Assembly: GCA_964394145.1 (NCBI GenBank)
Contig: CAYMVL010000033.1
Coordinates: forward strand, 62,001-126,000
From: JAFGBN01 sp964394145
GTDB taxonomy: Bacteria > Chloroflexota > Dehalococcoidia > GIF9 > AB-539-J10
DNA: 64,000 nt
Direction: 5' to 3'
Part shown: positions 1 to 8,499 of the stretch, in pieces
Layout: each line of letters begins with the position of its first letter
How positions within the stretch are numbered: position 1 is the first letter of the stretch
Notes under the pieces: model-generated
Told to the model about the DNA's origin: nothing
Databases searched by the model: none
What the model saw: the letters and a program-made list of their open reading frames with translations, nothing else
Program-made: the position numbers and the translations under genes

Positions 1-2
1 GC

Positions 3-3000
3 CCTGTAGCCATAGAAGGTTCCGAGTTCACTATCAGTGTTGATAGCATAATTCCGGCTTTGGGGCAAGCGTCAAATGTTGAGTTTGGTAAGAAGGCAGG
101 CCTAGATATTGATCGCAATGGAGTTATTTCAGTGGATAAATCCACTTTCGCTACTAATATTGAGGGTATATTCGCAGGTGGGGATGTGGTTACCGGTCCG
201 GCTATGGTTATTGATGCCATAGCTGCGGGTAAGAAAGCAGCGTGTTCCATAGATGAGTACATTCGAGGTGAGCCTTTGACTTCTAAGGAAGATGAAAAGG
301 CTCCTGAGAAGCTCAGCGAAGAGCAGCTTTCTGCGGCGAAACAGCGTTTTGCCTCTCAAAGTAGAGTAAAGGCGAAGGAACTAGAAGCCAGCCTGCGCAT
401 CGGAGGGTTTCTCGAGGTGGAAACAGGTTATTCCATTGCTGAAGCTCAGGCAGAAGCGGGTCGATGTTTAGCTTCGCAAATAGAAGGCTGTATTGGCTGT
501 GGTGAATGTGAGCAAAGGTGTGGGGCTAAGGCTATTAATTACGACATGCGAGATGAAATTGTAAACTTGGAGGTGGGGTCGGTCATCTTGGCTCCCGGTC
601 TTGATGAATTTGATCCTAGTCCCTTACTCAAATATGGATATGGTAAATACCCAAATGTTGTGACCAGCATCCAGTTTGAAAGAATTATGAATGCCTCAGG
701 CCCATATCAAGGAGAAATCATAAGGCCTTCAGATAAGAAGGCGCCCCGCAAGATAGCGTGGATTCAATGTGTGGGCTCGAGAGACGAGAGCATCGGAGCA
801 GGGTATTGCTCGTCGGTTTGTTGTGCTTATGCCATAAAACAAGCAATTATCGCTAAAGAACATGCGGGGCAGCAATTAGACACCGCGATATTCTTTATGG
901 ACATGAGACTGCATGGCAAGGGATATGAAAATTACTATAATCGGGCGAAAGAGGAGCACGAGGTAAAATTCATCCGTTCTAGGGTATACGGGATTCAGGA
1001 AATTGATGGTACTGGGAATTTATCCCTCAGGTTCGCAGAGGAGGATGGAAAGTTAAACGAAGAGGAGTTTGATCTCGTAGTTTTATCGGTGGGATTTCGG
1101 CCCTCCAGAAAAGGCGCGGACCTAGCCCAAAGACTTGGTATACAGCTGAACAAATATGGATTTTGCCAGACAGGTGAATTTACGCCGGTGGAGACTTCGC
1201 GGCCCGGGATATTTGTCTGTGGAGCTTTTCAAGGACCTAAGGATATTCCGGAAACGGTGATGCAGGCGAGCGCGGCCGCGGCGAATTCCTCAGCTCTCCT
1301 TGCCTCGGGACGGAATACACTAACTGTATCCAAAGAATACCCTCCTGAGAAGGATGTCACAGGCCAGCCTGCCAGAGTCGGTGCCTTCATTTGCCACTGT
1401 GGAATAAATATCGGGGCACATGTAGATGTCCCCAGTGTAGTTGAATATGTCAGAACGCTTCCAAATGTTGCGTATGCCGAGCACAATGTCTACACCTGTT
1501 CTCAGGATACTCAAGAACGGATAAAAGCAGCAATAAAGGAACACAATCTTAACCGGGTAGTGGTGGCTGCCTGTACTCCCATAACCCATGAGCCTTTGTT
1601 CCGAGAGACGATAAGAGAGGCAGGTCTTAATCCGTTTCTGTTTGAGATGGCCAGTATCCGTGAACACTGTTCATGGGTTCATATGGACGAGCCTATTAAA
1701 GCAACACAGAAGGCCAAAGACCTTGTTCGGGCCGCAATTGCGCGAGCAGCCTTGCTTCAGCCTTTACACAAAGTAAGCCTCGGACTGAGTCATGACGCGC
1801 TCGTGGTCGGTGGAGGGATAGCGGGGATGACTGCAGCCCTTAACCTGGCTGAGCAAGGGTTCAAGGTATGCCTTGTGGAACAGGAGAAAGAGCTTGGAGG
1901 GTGGGTGAGGAAAGTACATATTCCTCTGGGTGAAACAAGCCCGCAAGATTATTTGCGCTCCCTGATAAAGAGAGTTGAGGGCAATGAACTTGTTGAAGTT
2001 CTCACCGAGACCAAGGTGGTCAAATTCGAAGGATTTGTGGGCAACTTTAAAACCACAGTTGCTAGCGGGGAGAGGCAGAGGTTAATTGAGCACGGCGTGG
2101 TCATTATAGCTACGGGAGCTAAGGAATACAGGGGTGAGGAGTATTTGTTAGGACAAGACGACCGGGTGCTCACCCTCTCCGATCTTGAGGAGAAAATCAT
2201 TAAGTCTGCTGCAGAGATAGCCAAAGTTAGAAATATCGCCATGGTTCTATGTATCCGACCTGAGGAAGGCAATTTCAATTACTGTAGCCGTGTCTGTTGC
2301 ACGGGAGCGATCAAGAATGCCCTGAAAATTAAGGAGATTAACCCGGAAGCAAACATATACATACTGTATAAGGATATCAGGACCTACGGATTTAAGGAGG
2401 AGCTCTATACCAGGGCTAGGAAGGAAGGCATCATATTTATCCGGTATGATGACGAAAAGCCACCGCGCGTCAGTCCCAACGATGGCCATCTCGAGGTGAA
2501 CGCGCTCGACCCCATCCTGGGTGAGCAGCTTATCCTGACCGCAGATTTACTTGTCCTGGCTGAGCCTATGGTTCCTTCTGAGACTAACGAAGAACTGAGA
2601 AATATCATGAAGCTTACTCTTACCAAGGAAGGGTTCTTCCATGAGGCGCATGTGAAGCTTGCGCCGCTCGATTTCTCCTCAGAGGGAATATTTATGTGTG
2701 GCACGGCGCATTCACCCAAATTTATAGACGAGAGTATCGCCCAGGCACAGGCAGCAGCAGGGCGAGCTACTACTATTTTGAGCAAGAACCAGCTAGAGGT
2801 TGGGGGCGCCGTGTGTCAAGTTGATCCGGCCAAGTGCACCGCCTGCCTCACCTGCGTACGGACCTGTCCGTATGCTGTGCCCTATATTAATACGAAAGGT
2901 GTAGCCGAGATAGAGGTAGCTAAATGCCGGGGTTGTGGTATTTGTGCTGCGGAGTGTCCCAGAAAGGCAATAAAGCTTTTCCACTGCACAGAAGAACAGA

Positions 3001-3041
3001 TGGAAGCCAAGATCGAGGCTTTGTTAGCAGGGGTTGGCTGA
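3..3041 (+). CDS. HdrA-like FAD/4Fe-4S oxidoreductase, 5' end outside window
   Basis: The reading frame is open from the first bases of the window, so this is the C-terminal ~1,010 residues of a larger protein; the TTG at 60 is internal. The visible start resembles the end of a GltD-type pyridine-nucleotide/FAD domain (GIFAGGDVVTGP). Next comes a ferredoxin motif (CIGCGECEQRC), an HdrA block (VNLEVGSVILAPG, IQCVGSRD, CSSVCCAYA), a second FAD-binding motif (VVGGGIAGMTAAL) with a second HdrA-like repeat, and a C-terminal 2x[4Fe-4S] ferredoxin (CTACLTCVRTC, CRGCGICAAEC). HdrA proteins carry the electron-bifurcating flavin in heterodisulfide-reductase-type complexes. The adjoining mvhD and metV suggest it passes electrons to or from methylenetetrahydrofolate reduction, as in metVF-hdr-mvhD clusters of acetogens; this role is inference. 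It overlaps the next gene by ATGA. Confidence 0.9.
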   Translation, partial: PVAIEGSEFTISVDSIIPALGQASNVEFGKKAGLDIDRNGVISVDKSTFATNIEGIFAGGDVVTGPAMVIDAIAAGKKAACSIDEYIRGEPLTSKEDEKAPEKLSEEQLSAAKQRFASQSRVKAKELEASLRIGGFLEVETGYSIAEAQAEAGRCLASQIEGCIGCGECEQRCGAKAINYDMRDEIVNLEVGSVILAPGLDEFDPSPLLKYGYGKYPNVVTSIQFERIMNASGPYQGEIIRPSDKKAPRKIAWIQCVGSRDESIGAGYCSSVCCAYAIKQAIIAKEHAGQQLDTAIFFMDMRLHGKGYENYYNRAKEEHEVKFIRSRVYGIQEIDGTGNLSLRFAEEDGKLNEEEFDLVVLSVGFRPSRKGADLAQRLGIQLNKYGFCQTGEFTPVETSRPGIFVCGAFQGPKDIPETVMQASAAAANSSALLASGRNTLTVSKEYPPEKDVTGQPARVGAFICHCGINIGAHVDVPSVVEYVRTLPNVAYAEHNVYTCSQDTQERIKAAIKEHNLNRVVVAACTPITHEPLFRETIREAGLNPFLFEMASIREHCSWVHMDEPIKATQKAKDLVRAAIARAALLQPLHKVSLGLSHDALVVGGGIAGMTAALNLAEQGFKVCLVEQEKELGGWVRKVHIPLGETSPQDYLRSLIKRVEGNELVEVLTETKVVKFEGFVGNFKTTVASGERQRLIEHGVVIIATGAKEYRGEEYLLGQDDRVLTLSDLEEKIIKSAAEIAKVRNIAMVLCIRPEEGNFNYCSRVCCTGAIKNALKIKEINPEANIYILYKDIRTYGFKEELYTRARKEGIIFIRYDDEKPPRVSPNDGHLEVNALDPILGEQLILTADLLVLAEPMVPSETNEELRNIMKLTLTKEGFFHEAHVKLAPLDFSSEGIFMCGTAHSPKFIDESIAQAQAAAGRATTILSKNQLEVGGAVCQVDPAKCTACLTCVRTCPYAVPYINTKGVAEIEVAKCRGCGICAAECPRKAIKLFHCTEEQMEAKIEALLAGVG

Positions 3042-3478
3042 TGGAACACGAAATGGCATCAAGAGATGGGTTCGAGCCGGTAATCGTCGGCTTTTGTTGC
3101 CATTATTGCGCTTATGCAGCTGCCGACCTTGCTGGTGTGATGAGGTTACGATACCCGACCAACATCAGGATAATCAAACTGCCCTGCTCAGGCACCATCG
3201 ATATTTCACATATTCTAAAGGCTTTTGAGGAGGGAGCTGATGGTGTGTTTGTTGCCGGATGCCTCAAAGGAACCTGTCATTTTATTGACGGGAACATCCA
3301 TGCGGAAAAGAGGGTAGCTCAAGCCAAAGCCATTCTCGGTGAGATTGGCTTGGGGGCGGAGAGGCTAGAGATGTTCTTTGTATCCGCTTCCGAGGGTCCC
3401 CAGTTCGCCAAGCAAGCCAGAGAGCTGACTGATAAGATCAAGCAACTGGGCCCCAGCCCGATAAAAAGAAAATTGTGA
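3041..3478 (+). CDS. mvhD: MvhD-type iron-sulfur electron-transfer subunit
   Basis: This 145-residue protein matches the hydrogenase iron-sulfur subunit D family. It has an N-terminal CC-x2-C (GFCCHYCAYAAADLAG), a middle CSGTIDISH segment and a GCLKGTCHFIDGN motif that supply ligands for a 2Fe-2S cluster. MvhD links HdrA to an electron donor such as a hydrogenase or formate dehydrogenase. The start is placed at the ATG overlapping the hdrA-like stop (ATGA), because the reading frame upstream of it only runs back inside the hdrA-like gene. Tight overlap indicates translational coupling and a shared complex. No hydrogenase or formate dehydrogenase gene is in the window, so the electron donor is unknown. 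Confidence 0.88.
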   Translation: MEHEMASRDGFEPVIVGFCCHYCAYAAADLAGVMRLRYPTNIRIIKLPCSGTIDISHILKAFEEGADGVFVAGCLKGTCHFIDGNIHAEKRVAQAKAILGEIGLGAERLEMFFVSASEGPQFAKQARELTDKIKQLGPSPIKRKL

Positions 3479-3564
3479 ATGGATGCTTTTGGGAGTGTTT
3501 GTGACGCAAGCCCGGGTGATTTGTGGGAAGGGTTATAGGTCAAGCCAAGAATAGGAGTGGAGAG

Positions 3565-4212
3565 ATGATAGTAGCGAAACAGAAGCCTCTGGAAGAGATA
3601 AAGAGAATGCTGGAGGCTTATCAGCGGATTCTGATACTGGGTTGCGGTACCTGCGTTGCGGTCTGCTTCGCTGGTGGGGATAAGGAGGTGGCAGTTCTTG
3701 CTGCTTCTTTGCGTATCGGTGACAAAATAGCCGGTAGAGAGCGAGAATTCAGGGAATACACAGTGGAGCGCCAATGTGAATGGGAATTTCTGGATGCAAT
3801 TAATGAGCAGGTGAAAGAGGTAGATGCCATACTTTCACTTGGCTGCGGCGTTGGTGTTCAAGCTCTTGCCGAGCGGTTTCCCGATATCCCTGTTCTACCA
3901 GGACTCAATACACTATTTATGGGAATGCCAGTTGAGGACGGTGTTTTTGCTGAGCGCTGTGTTGGTTGTGGGGACTGTATGCTGGATCGGACTGCGGGAA
4001 TTTGTCCTATTGCCAGGTGTCCTAAGGGATTGGTTAACGGGCCTTGTGGGGGATATCGTGATGGTAAATGTGAGGTTGACCCTACGCGGGATTGCACCTG
4101 GATCCTGATTTATGAGAGACTGAAGAAGATAGGCGGTTTGGATATGCTTTATGCCTTGCAGCCATTGAAGGATTATTCCAAAATGGGTCATCCGCGCACC
4201 ATTACACGATAA
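3565..4212 (+). CDS. metV: MetV-like methylenetetrahydrofolate reductase zinc/Fe-S subunit
   Basis: A 215-residue protein of the methylenetetrahydrofolate reductase C-terminal family (MetV). It is rich in cysteine motifs: GCGTCVAVC near the N-terminus, a central GCGVGVQ, and a C-terminal cluster region CVGCGDCMLD, GICPIARCPKGLVNGPCGG. MetV partners with MetF in the methyl branch of the Wood-Ljungdahl pathway in acetogens. The ATG at 3565 was chosen because a purine-rich GGAGTGGAGAG precedes it; the frame stays open to 3523. No metF follows, so either metF lies elsewhere or this MetV serves another flavoprotein. The hdrA-mvhD-metV order supports an electron-bifurcating or Hdr-coupled reductase. 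Confidence 0.85.
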   Translation: MIVAKQKPLEEIKRMLEAYQRILILGCGTCVAVCFAGGDKEVAVLAASLRIGDKIAGREREFREYTVERQCEWEFLDAINEQVKEVDAILSLGCGVGVQALAERFPDIPVLPGLNTLFMGMPVEDGVFAERCVGCGDCMLDRTAGICPIARCPKGLVNGPCGGYRDGKCEVDPTRDCTWILIYERLKKIGGLDMLYALQPLKDYSKMGHPRTITR

Positions 4213-4854
4213 ATGGGTAGTGGTGATTCGGCGTTGCCCAATATCAGAGAGCAGGGTTACCAGCTTGCTTTCAAGCTTGCCTGCCAGCAGTTAGCGGGTA
4301 TGGGAGTAGAAGAAGTCTGCCGGAATGCTGCTGTCAAATGCCAGGATTCTAACGAAATAATCTTAGACCACCTAAATCAACTATATCTTGTGGTTCTCAC
4401 GGACTGCAAAATTTCCACTTTAGATAGGGAGGAAGAGATCCCACTATGGGATAAGGTGCTGATGCTTCACTACTTGACTTCGGCCAAGGGCAGTATTGCT
4501 ACCAACAAATTGATTACGTTCCAGCAACTACCTGGATGTGCTAGCTATTACGCCGTGTTTTACCAAAGGGCTATAAAGCCACTTCTGGACCATTTTGGCA
4601 ATAAGCCTGAGCTGCTGATGGACGCCGGCGCAAAGCTGGGGGCACGCAAGGCTAGTTGCGGGGATGTGTCCATAAGCATTAGAGCATTCCCTAGGGTGCC
4701 TGTAACTGTAGTCCTGTGGCGAGGTGATGAGGAGTTTGCGCCCAGGGGGAGCATGATGTTCGACAGCACCATATCCGATTACCTCCCCACTGAGGATATA
4801 AGGGACCTTTGTGCTGGTATCACTCGGAGGCTGATTAGAAGAAACTTGAGCTGA
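4213..4854 (+). CDS. DUF3786 domain protein, copy 1
   Basis: A 213-residue protein recognisable as DUF3786 by the segments PLWDKVLMLHYL, FPRVPVTVVLW, GDEEF and MMFDSTISDYLPTEDI. The function of the family is not established; it is common in anaerobes that use corrinoid or Fe-S C1 enzymes, often beside methyltransferase or Hdr genes. Its start codon abuts the metV stop (TAAATG), so it belongs to the hdrA-mvhD-metV operon. A paralogue lies at 6802-7431 on the other strand with the same landmarks. No signal peptide or membrane segment is visible. Confidence 0.85.
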   Translation: MGSGDSALPNIREQGYQLAFKLACQQLAGMGVEEVCRNAAVKCQDSNEIILDHLNQLYLVVLTDCKISTLDREEEIPLWDKVLMLHYLTSAKGSIATNKLITFQQLPGCASYYAVFYQRAIKPLLDHFGNKPELLMDAGAKLGARKASCGDVSISIRAFPRVPVTVVLWRGDEEFAPRGSMMFDSTISDYLPTEDIRDLCAGITRRLIRRNLS

Positions 4855-4960
4855 CCGTGAAGAATTTAGACTGCATCCCTGAGTGCTTCTGATAGAGTAT
4901 CACCGGAGCAGGGTGTAAGTCTTCTGTCCTTATTCGTAGCTAGCAATGTTCAGTACGTGA

Positions 4961-4966
4961 TATAAT
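4961..4966 (+). promoter_or_regulatory. Putative -10 box upstream of argC
   Basis: A perfect TATAAT sits 14 bases before the argC ATG. Transcription would begin only a few bases ahead of the start codon, giving a nearly leaderless mRNA. No convincing -35 was found at the usual spacing. Confidence 0.4.
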
Positions 4967-4980
4967 ATATCGAATTTCCG

Positions 4981-6024
4981 ATGTCAAGAATAAGAGCAGG
5001 GATAATAAATGTTACGGGATATATTGGTGCCGAATTAGCCCGTTTACTTTACCAGCATCCTCAGGTTGAGCTTGTGACTGTTACTGGGCGAAGTGCTGCA
5101 GGCCAGAAATTGGCCGATGTCTTCCCTCATTTCATCGGATCTGATTACGTAATAGAAACTGAGCTTGCTAGTGATATCGATATCGTTTTCTCAGCAATGC
5201 CTCATAAGACTAGCGTAGAAGTTGTCCCGGCCTTACTAGAACAAGGCATCAGGGTTATTGATGTAAGTGCTGATTTTAGATTGAAGGACGCCGATCAATA
5301 TCCGAGGTGGTACGGATTTACTCACCCGTCACCCGCATTGCTGAAGGATGCGGTCTATGGCTTACCTGAGTTACATCGGGATGCGATTTCCTCGGCTTCT
5401 TTGCTTGCCAATCCGGGCTGCTACAGCACCGGAGCCATCTTAGCCTTGGCTCCAGCAGTCAAAGAAGGACTTATTTACCCCGATATAATAGTGGATAGTA
5501 AGTCAGGTGTCTCGGGCGCAGGTAGAACTCTCAGCTTTGCTACTCATTATTCTGAAGTCAATGAGAACAGCTACGCTTATGCGGTTGAGGGGCATCGACA
5601 CCTGCCTGAAATGGAGCAGGAGCTAGGAGCACTCAATGTTGGACTTTCTCCTTCGATTACCTTTGTGCCTCACTTGGTGCCGATGACTAGAGGAATATTA
5701 AGCACCTGCTATGCTAGGTTGAAAGAGGGGAATTTACCTAGTGGCACCAAAGCTAAGGGAGAGTTAGATCAACTCTATCAGGAGTTCTATAAGGGTGCAT
5801 CTTTTGTCCGTGTGACGGGTAAGCTTCCTCAAAGCAAATATGTCTGGGGTAATAATTTGTGTCTTATTTATACAACTATTGATTTGAGGACTGATAGACT
5901 TATAGTCATTAGCGCTATTGACAACCTTGTCAAGGGAGGAGCAGGCCAAGCTGTACAGAATATGAACGTCATGTTCAGTCTGCCTGAGACTACAGGCCTT
6001 GAAGCTTTAGCTATCTACCCTTAA
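4981..6024 (+). CDS. argC: N-acetyl-gamma-glutamyl-phosphate reductase
   Basis: A 347-residue ArgC, the usual length. It reduces N-acetyl-glutamyl-phosphate to the semialdehyde with NADPH in arginine synthesis. Seen: an N-terminal nucleotide-binding motif (NVTGYIGAELARLL, where most ArgC have GATGYTG), the catalytic cysteine motif ANPGCYSTGAILAL, SGVSGAGR, the H-containing PHLVPMTRGIL, and the C-terminal NLVKGGAGQAVQNMN. The gene stands alone; no argJ, argB or argD is nearby. It starts at an ATG with no clear ribosome binding site, consistent with the very close -10 box. tRNA-Glu follows 13 bases after the stop. Confidence 0.95.
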   Translation: MSRIRAGIINVTGYIGAELARLLYQHPQVELVTVTGRSAAGQKLADVFPHFIGSDYVIETELASDIDIVFSAMPHKTSVEVVPALLEQGIRVIDVSADFRLKDADQYPRWYGFTHPSPALLKDAVYGLPELHRDAISSASLLANPGCYSTGAILALAPAVKEGLIYPDIIVDSKSGVSGAGRTLSFATHYSEVNENSYAYAVEGHRHLPEMEQELGALNVGLSPSITFVPHLVPMTRGILSTCYARLKEGNLPSGTKAKGELDQLYQEFYKGASFVRVTGKLPQSKYVWGNNLCLIYTTIDLRTDRLIVISAIDNLVKGGAGQAVQNMNVMFSLPETTGLEALAIYP

Positions 6025-6037
6025 AATATTCGACATT

Positions 6038-6110
6038 GCCCCCATCGTCTAGGGGACTAGGACGTCAGCCTTTCAAGCTGAAAACAGGGATTCGAATTCC
6101 CTTGGGGGCA
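6038..6110 (+). tRNA. tRNA-Glu (anticodon TTC)
   Basis: 73 bases with a full cloverleaf: the acceptor arms GCCCCCA and TGGGGGC pair completely, D stem GTCT/GGAC, anticodon stem TCAGC/GCTGA with loop CTTTCAA (TTC at the anticodon), T stem AGGGA/TCCCT with TTCGAAT loop, discriminator A. CCA is not encoded. A decayed copy with 64 of 73 matching bases lies at 19766-19838. Confidence 0.95.
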
Positions 6111-6801
6111 TTTCTTAGTACCACGCTGGGTTGGAAGTCAATGGTCAATCATACGTTTTCTGTGTTTTTGTGAGCTTCATTCACCAGTCATATCTGTAGA
6201 TTCTTTGAGGTACGACGTTGGTGGATTTCTTCCTGTATAAGCGAGATGGTTTTTGACGAGGGCAGGTCGGGGGCGTTGTTCATAATTTCTTGAGTTCTGC
6301 CAGGATCTAAAGAATCGTGGCGAATTCGGGGGCATTGAAGGCATCGGTATCCATAATCTCCATGCCAGGGTGCTTAGCCGCTGGAGCAGTAGTCAGTTCC
6401 TTTTTGTCTCGTCTTGCAGAGCATCCTCTCCAATTGGAGGAGCGAACTAGCAAGCGAGGAGCTCTTGTATTTTATTTGATTTCCTGCTCTTGGTAAGCTC
6501 GATCAATTTCTGTTGCCAGCGAGAAACCATGGGGATTACGATTCTGCACTAATAATGGAGCCCGACTCTACTATCTTCTGGCGCTTGGGACAATACACAG
6601 TTGTCCCCGTATACTTAGTAACGACATCGTAACTGCTCATGCCCTGACCCCTCTCCCAATTCCAGTTTGTGGCCACAATATCTTCTTAATATGGAGTCAT
6701 TCCTAGTCGAAGGATGGTTCAGTGCAACCGGCAGAAAACATGTTATTCCAGCTTAGCACTGAGCATCTGCCATAGCTAAAATAGCTGGCAGTCTCCCTCT
6801 T
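6111..6801. other. Decayed intergenic stretch between tRNA-Glu and the minus-strand operon
   Basis: No intact gene. It holds the pcm 3' relic at 6393-6546. Between about 6200 and 6380 the minus strand reads, across frames, like the end of an unidentified protein (PGMEIMDTDAFNAPEFATIL, then MNNAPDLPSSKTISLIQEE), suggesting another gene remnant. A 34-codon minus-strand open frame at 6536-6640 with two near-purine tracts upstream is of doubtful reality. Confidence 0.5.
6393..6546 (-). pseudogene. pcm 3' relic (duplicate of the pcm gene at 19960-20610)
   Basis: Translated on the minus strand in one frame this gives RIVIPMVSRWQQKLIELTK, then SRKSNKIQELLAC, an in-frame TAG, FAPPIGEDALQDETKRN and a stop. 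The last 50 residues of the intact Pcm read RMVIPVGSRYQQELIKLTK, RRKLNKIEHLGGCYFVPLIGEDAW. The terminal stop codon position is shared (6393 and 19960). Only the C-terminal quarter survives; homology ends abruptly after 6546. Together with the upstream intact tRNA-Glu it forms one copy of a duplicated tRNA-Glu/pcm segment. Confidence 0.85.
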
Positions 6802-7431
6802 CTAACTGAATCCGATTAGTTTCGAGGTGATGATTTCACAGAGTATTCGTATATCTTCGCTGGGGAGATAATCGGGAATAGTACTATCGAACATGACACT
6901 AGCCGTAGCGGCAAATTCCTCGTCACCAGCCTGCAAAACTATAGTTATAGGGACTCGCTTAAAGGCATTGATGGTTACCGCCGCATCACCGCGGTCTATC
7001 TTATTTCCTCCTAGCTTCTGGGCCGCTGGTATCAACAGCTCTGGTTTCTCTGCGAAGCAAGATAGAAGAGGCTCGATGACCAATTGCGAAAATCTGCTGA
7101 AGTAGACAACGCCTCCCGGAACTTGCTTATACGTGATCAATTTGCCAGTGAGAGCTGTGCCTTTAGCCAAAGTCAAATAATGCGCTATCAGCGTCTTATC
7201 CATTGCGGTGATTTCTTCGTCACCATCTGGCAACGAGAACTGGCAATCGGATAACGTAAGGATAAATTTCCGGTTCAGATAATCGACAGCTATTCTGCCC
7301 GAACCCACGTCGTATTGAGCACCGGCTCTGCCGCATTGCTTCTCCATATCAGGAATTAGAGCCAATCTTTCACATGCTGACCTGTAGACCTTCTCGTCAC
7401 TATAAAGCTCTGAAATTTCTTTGTATGACAT
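6802..7431 (-). CDS. DUF3786 domain protein, copy 2
   Basis: A 209-residue paralogue of the protein at 4213-4854. Shared landmarks are the YLNRKFILTLSDCQFSL region, MDKTLIAHYLTLAKGTALTG, the FKRVPITIVLQAGDEEFAA block and MFDSTIPDYLPSEDI near the C-terminus. It is the last gene of the minus-strand operon that starts with the CooC-like ATPase at 12393. A GGAG lies about six bases before the ATG. The function is unknown; its position next to a 4Fe-4S protein of the corrinoid/acetyl-CoA-synthase-associated type suggests a C1 or corrinoid role, which is inference only. Confidence 0.85.
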   Translation of the reverse strand: MSYKEISELYSDEKVYRSACERLALIPDMEKQCGRAGAQYDVGSGRIAVDYLNRKFILTLSDCQFSLPDGDEEITAMDKTLIAHYLTLAKGTALTGKLITYKQVPGGVVYFSRFSQLVIEPLLSCFAEKPELLIPAAQKLGGNKIDRGDAAVTINAFKRVPITIVLQAGDEEFAATASVMFDSTIPDYLPSEDIRILCEIITSKLIGFS

Positions 7432-7443
7432 TACTACTCCAAT

Positions 7444-7992
7444 CTAACTGGTTGTATCTTCCAGCCCACCTGTCCGCAGCAAATCGACGAGGGCCTGCAT
7501 CTTCTCCGCAAACTCCGGTGAGCTTAAGGGAGGGCAGTCTCTAAGTTTCTTCTGTCTGTTTATAAGGGCCATTGCGAAGGCAAAGCAAGTAGGGAGGCCA
7601 CATTCCCTGCAATTTGTCCGGGGCAAAAACTTGAGTATGTCCCTCGCTTTCACCTCATTGAGTTCCCTGCGTTCGTAGACTGGAACTATAGCTTCTCTTT
7701 TAGCCCAGACTTCATTTATGTATCCTGTAAGCTCATCCAAGCTTGCCTGGGCCTCCTCCTTAGTCGTTGTCTGAGTTATCTTTATCTCTGTAGGAGCTAT
7801 GATTATATACTTGCCACTGCGGTGAAAGGTTAAGCTGGGCAGCGCAGGGTTGTAAACGGCTTGTTCAATAACGGCATTCAAGTAGGGTAGAGCCTCCCTG
7901 ATGTCATTGCTTAACTCAGCGTAGGCTACAATCCAGTCCTGCTTGACAAAGCTGCCTGTAATCCTATTTATCTTACAATCTTTAAGAAGCAC
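7444..7992 (-). CDS. Protein with C-terminal 4Fe-4S domain (PF04060 type)
   Basis: A 182-residue protein. The first ~110 residues form an unrecognised domain; the C-terminal part carries the four-cysteine cluster of the Fe-S domain found in the acetyl-CoA synthase gamma subunit and corrinoid-reducing proteins: C128, C131, C136 (NCRECGLPTC) and C153 (RDCPP). It probably passes single low-potential electrons or senses cluster state. Translation starts at GTG (7992) behind GCAGGATAAAG. It is followed closely by DUF3786 copy 2. There is no membrane segment or signal peptide. Confidence 0.8.
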   Translation of the reverse strand: MLLKDCKINRITGSFVKQDWIVAYAELSNDIREALPYLNAVIEQAVYNPALPSLTFHRSGKYIIIAPTEIKITQTTTKEEAQASLDELTGYINEVWAKREAIVPVYERRELNEVKARDILKFLPRTNCRECGLPTCFAFAMALINRQKKLRDCPPLSSPEFAEKMQALVDLLRTGGLEDTTS

Positions 7993-8027
7993 CTTTATCC
8001 TGCTCTATCCGCCTGTTTGGGCCGTGC

Positions 8028-8498
8028 CTACATGTTTGGATAAATTTCTTCCACATCCATCAGAACAATAGCTCTATTGCTAGTCTTGCCAAGCAAGTCC
8101 TTGATCTCTTGAACTTTGGTTTGTGCTTCTTCGTTCAAAGACGCCGTGATTTGTGGAAGTTCTTTCGCCCAAATCCCAACCTGTTCTTTAATCATATTGA
8201 CGCCATTATCAAACATTTAACCTTCCTTGACAACATTGGCCTTTCCTTTGAGTTGACAAAATTTGAACTTCTGAACGTCCAACACCGACAGTGCTATCTC
8301 AAGGTTTTCTTCCAGGTTTTTCCGACTCTTGTTTAACCACATGTCTCTAATCAGTATTTGACTATCACTAATTGCCTTAACAGGTCTAACTGGAATCACG
8401 TTAGGCTTCCCATCTTTCCGGGCAGTGGCCAAATCAATAAAGCTTCTCGCTAATGCTCTTTTCACATATTCATCCATTTTTGCCATATAGCGCTCCAT
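8028..8498 (-). pseudogene. Pyridoxamine-phosphate-oxidase-like (FMN-binding split barrel) gene, interrupted by TAA
   Basis: Two open frames, 8498-8217 (93 residues) and 8216-8028 (62 residues), are in the same frame and separated only by one TAA at 8217-8219, between KANVVKEG and MFDNGVNMIKEQ. Read through, they give a ~156-residue protein of the pyridoxamine 5'-phosphate oxidase-like family (FIDLATARKDGKPNVIPV near the N-terminus), which binds FMN or F420. A single GAA to TAA change would explain it. Alternatives are a sequencing error, or two separate polypeptides since an ATG follows the stop directly. TAA argues against pyrrolysine or selenocysteine read-through. It lies one base after the MBL gene stop, inside the operon. 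Confidence 0.7.
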
Positions 8499-8499
8499 T

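Noticed and set aside
8217..8219. Recoding of the stop inside the PNPOx-like gene as pyrrolysine or selenocysteine
   Set aside because: The codon is TAA; those systems use TAG and TGA. No pyl or sel genes are in the window.
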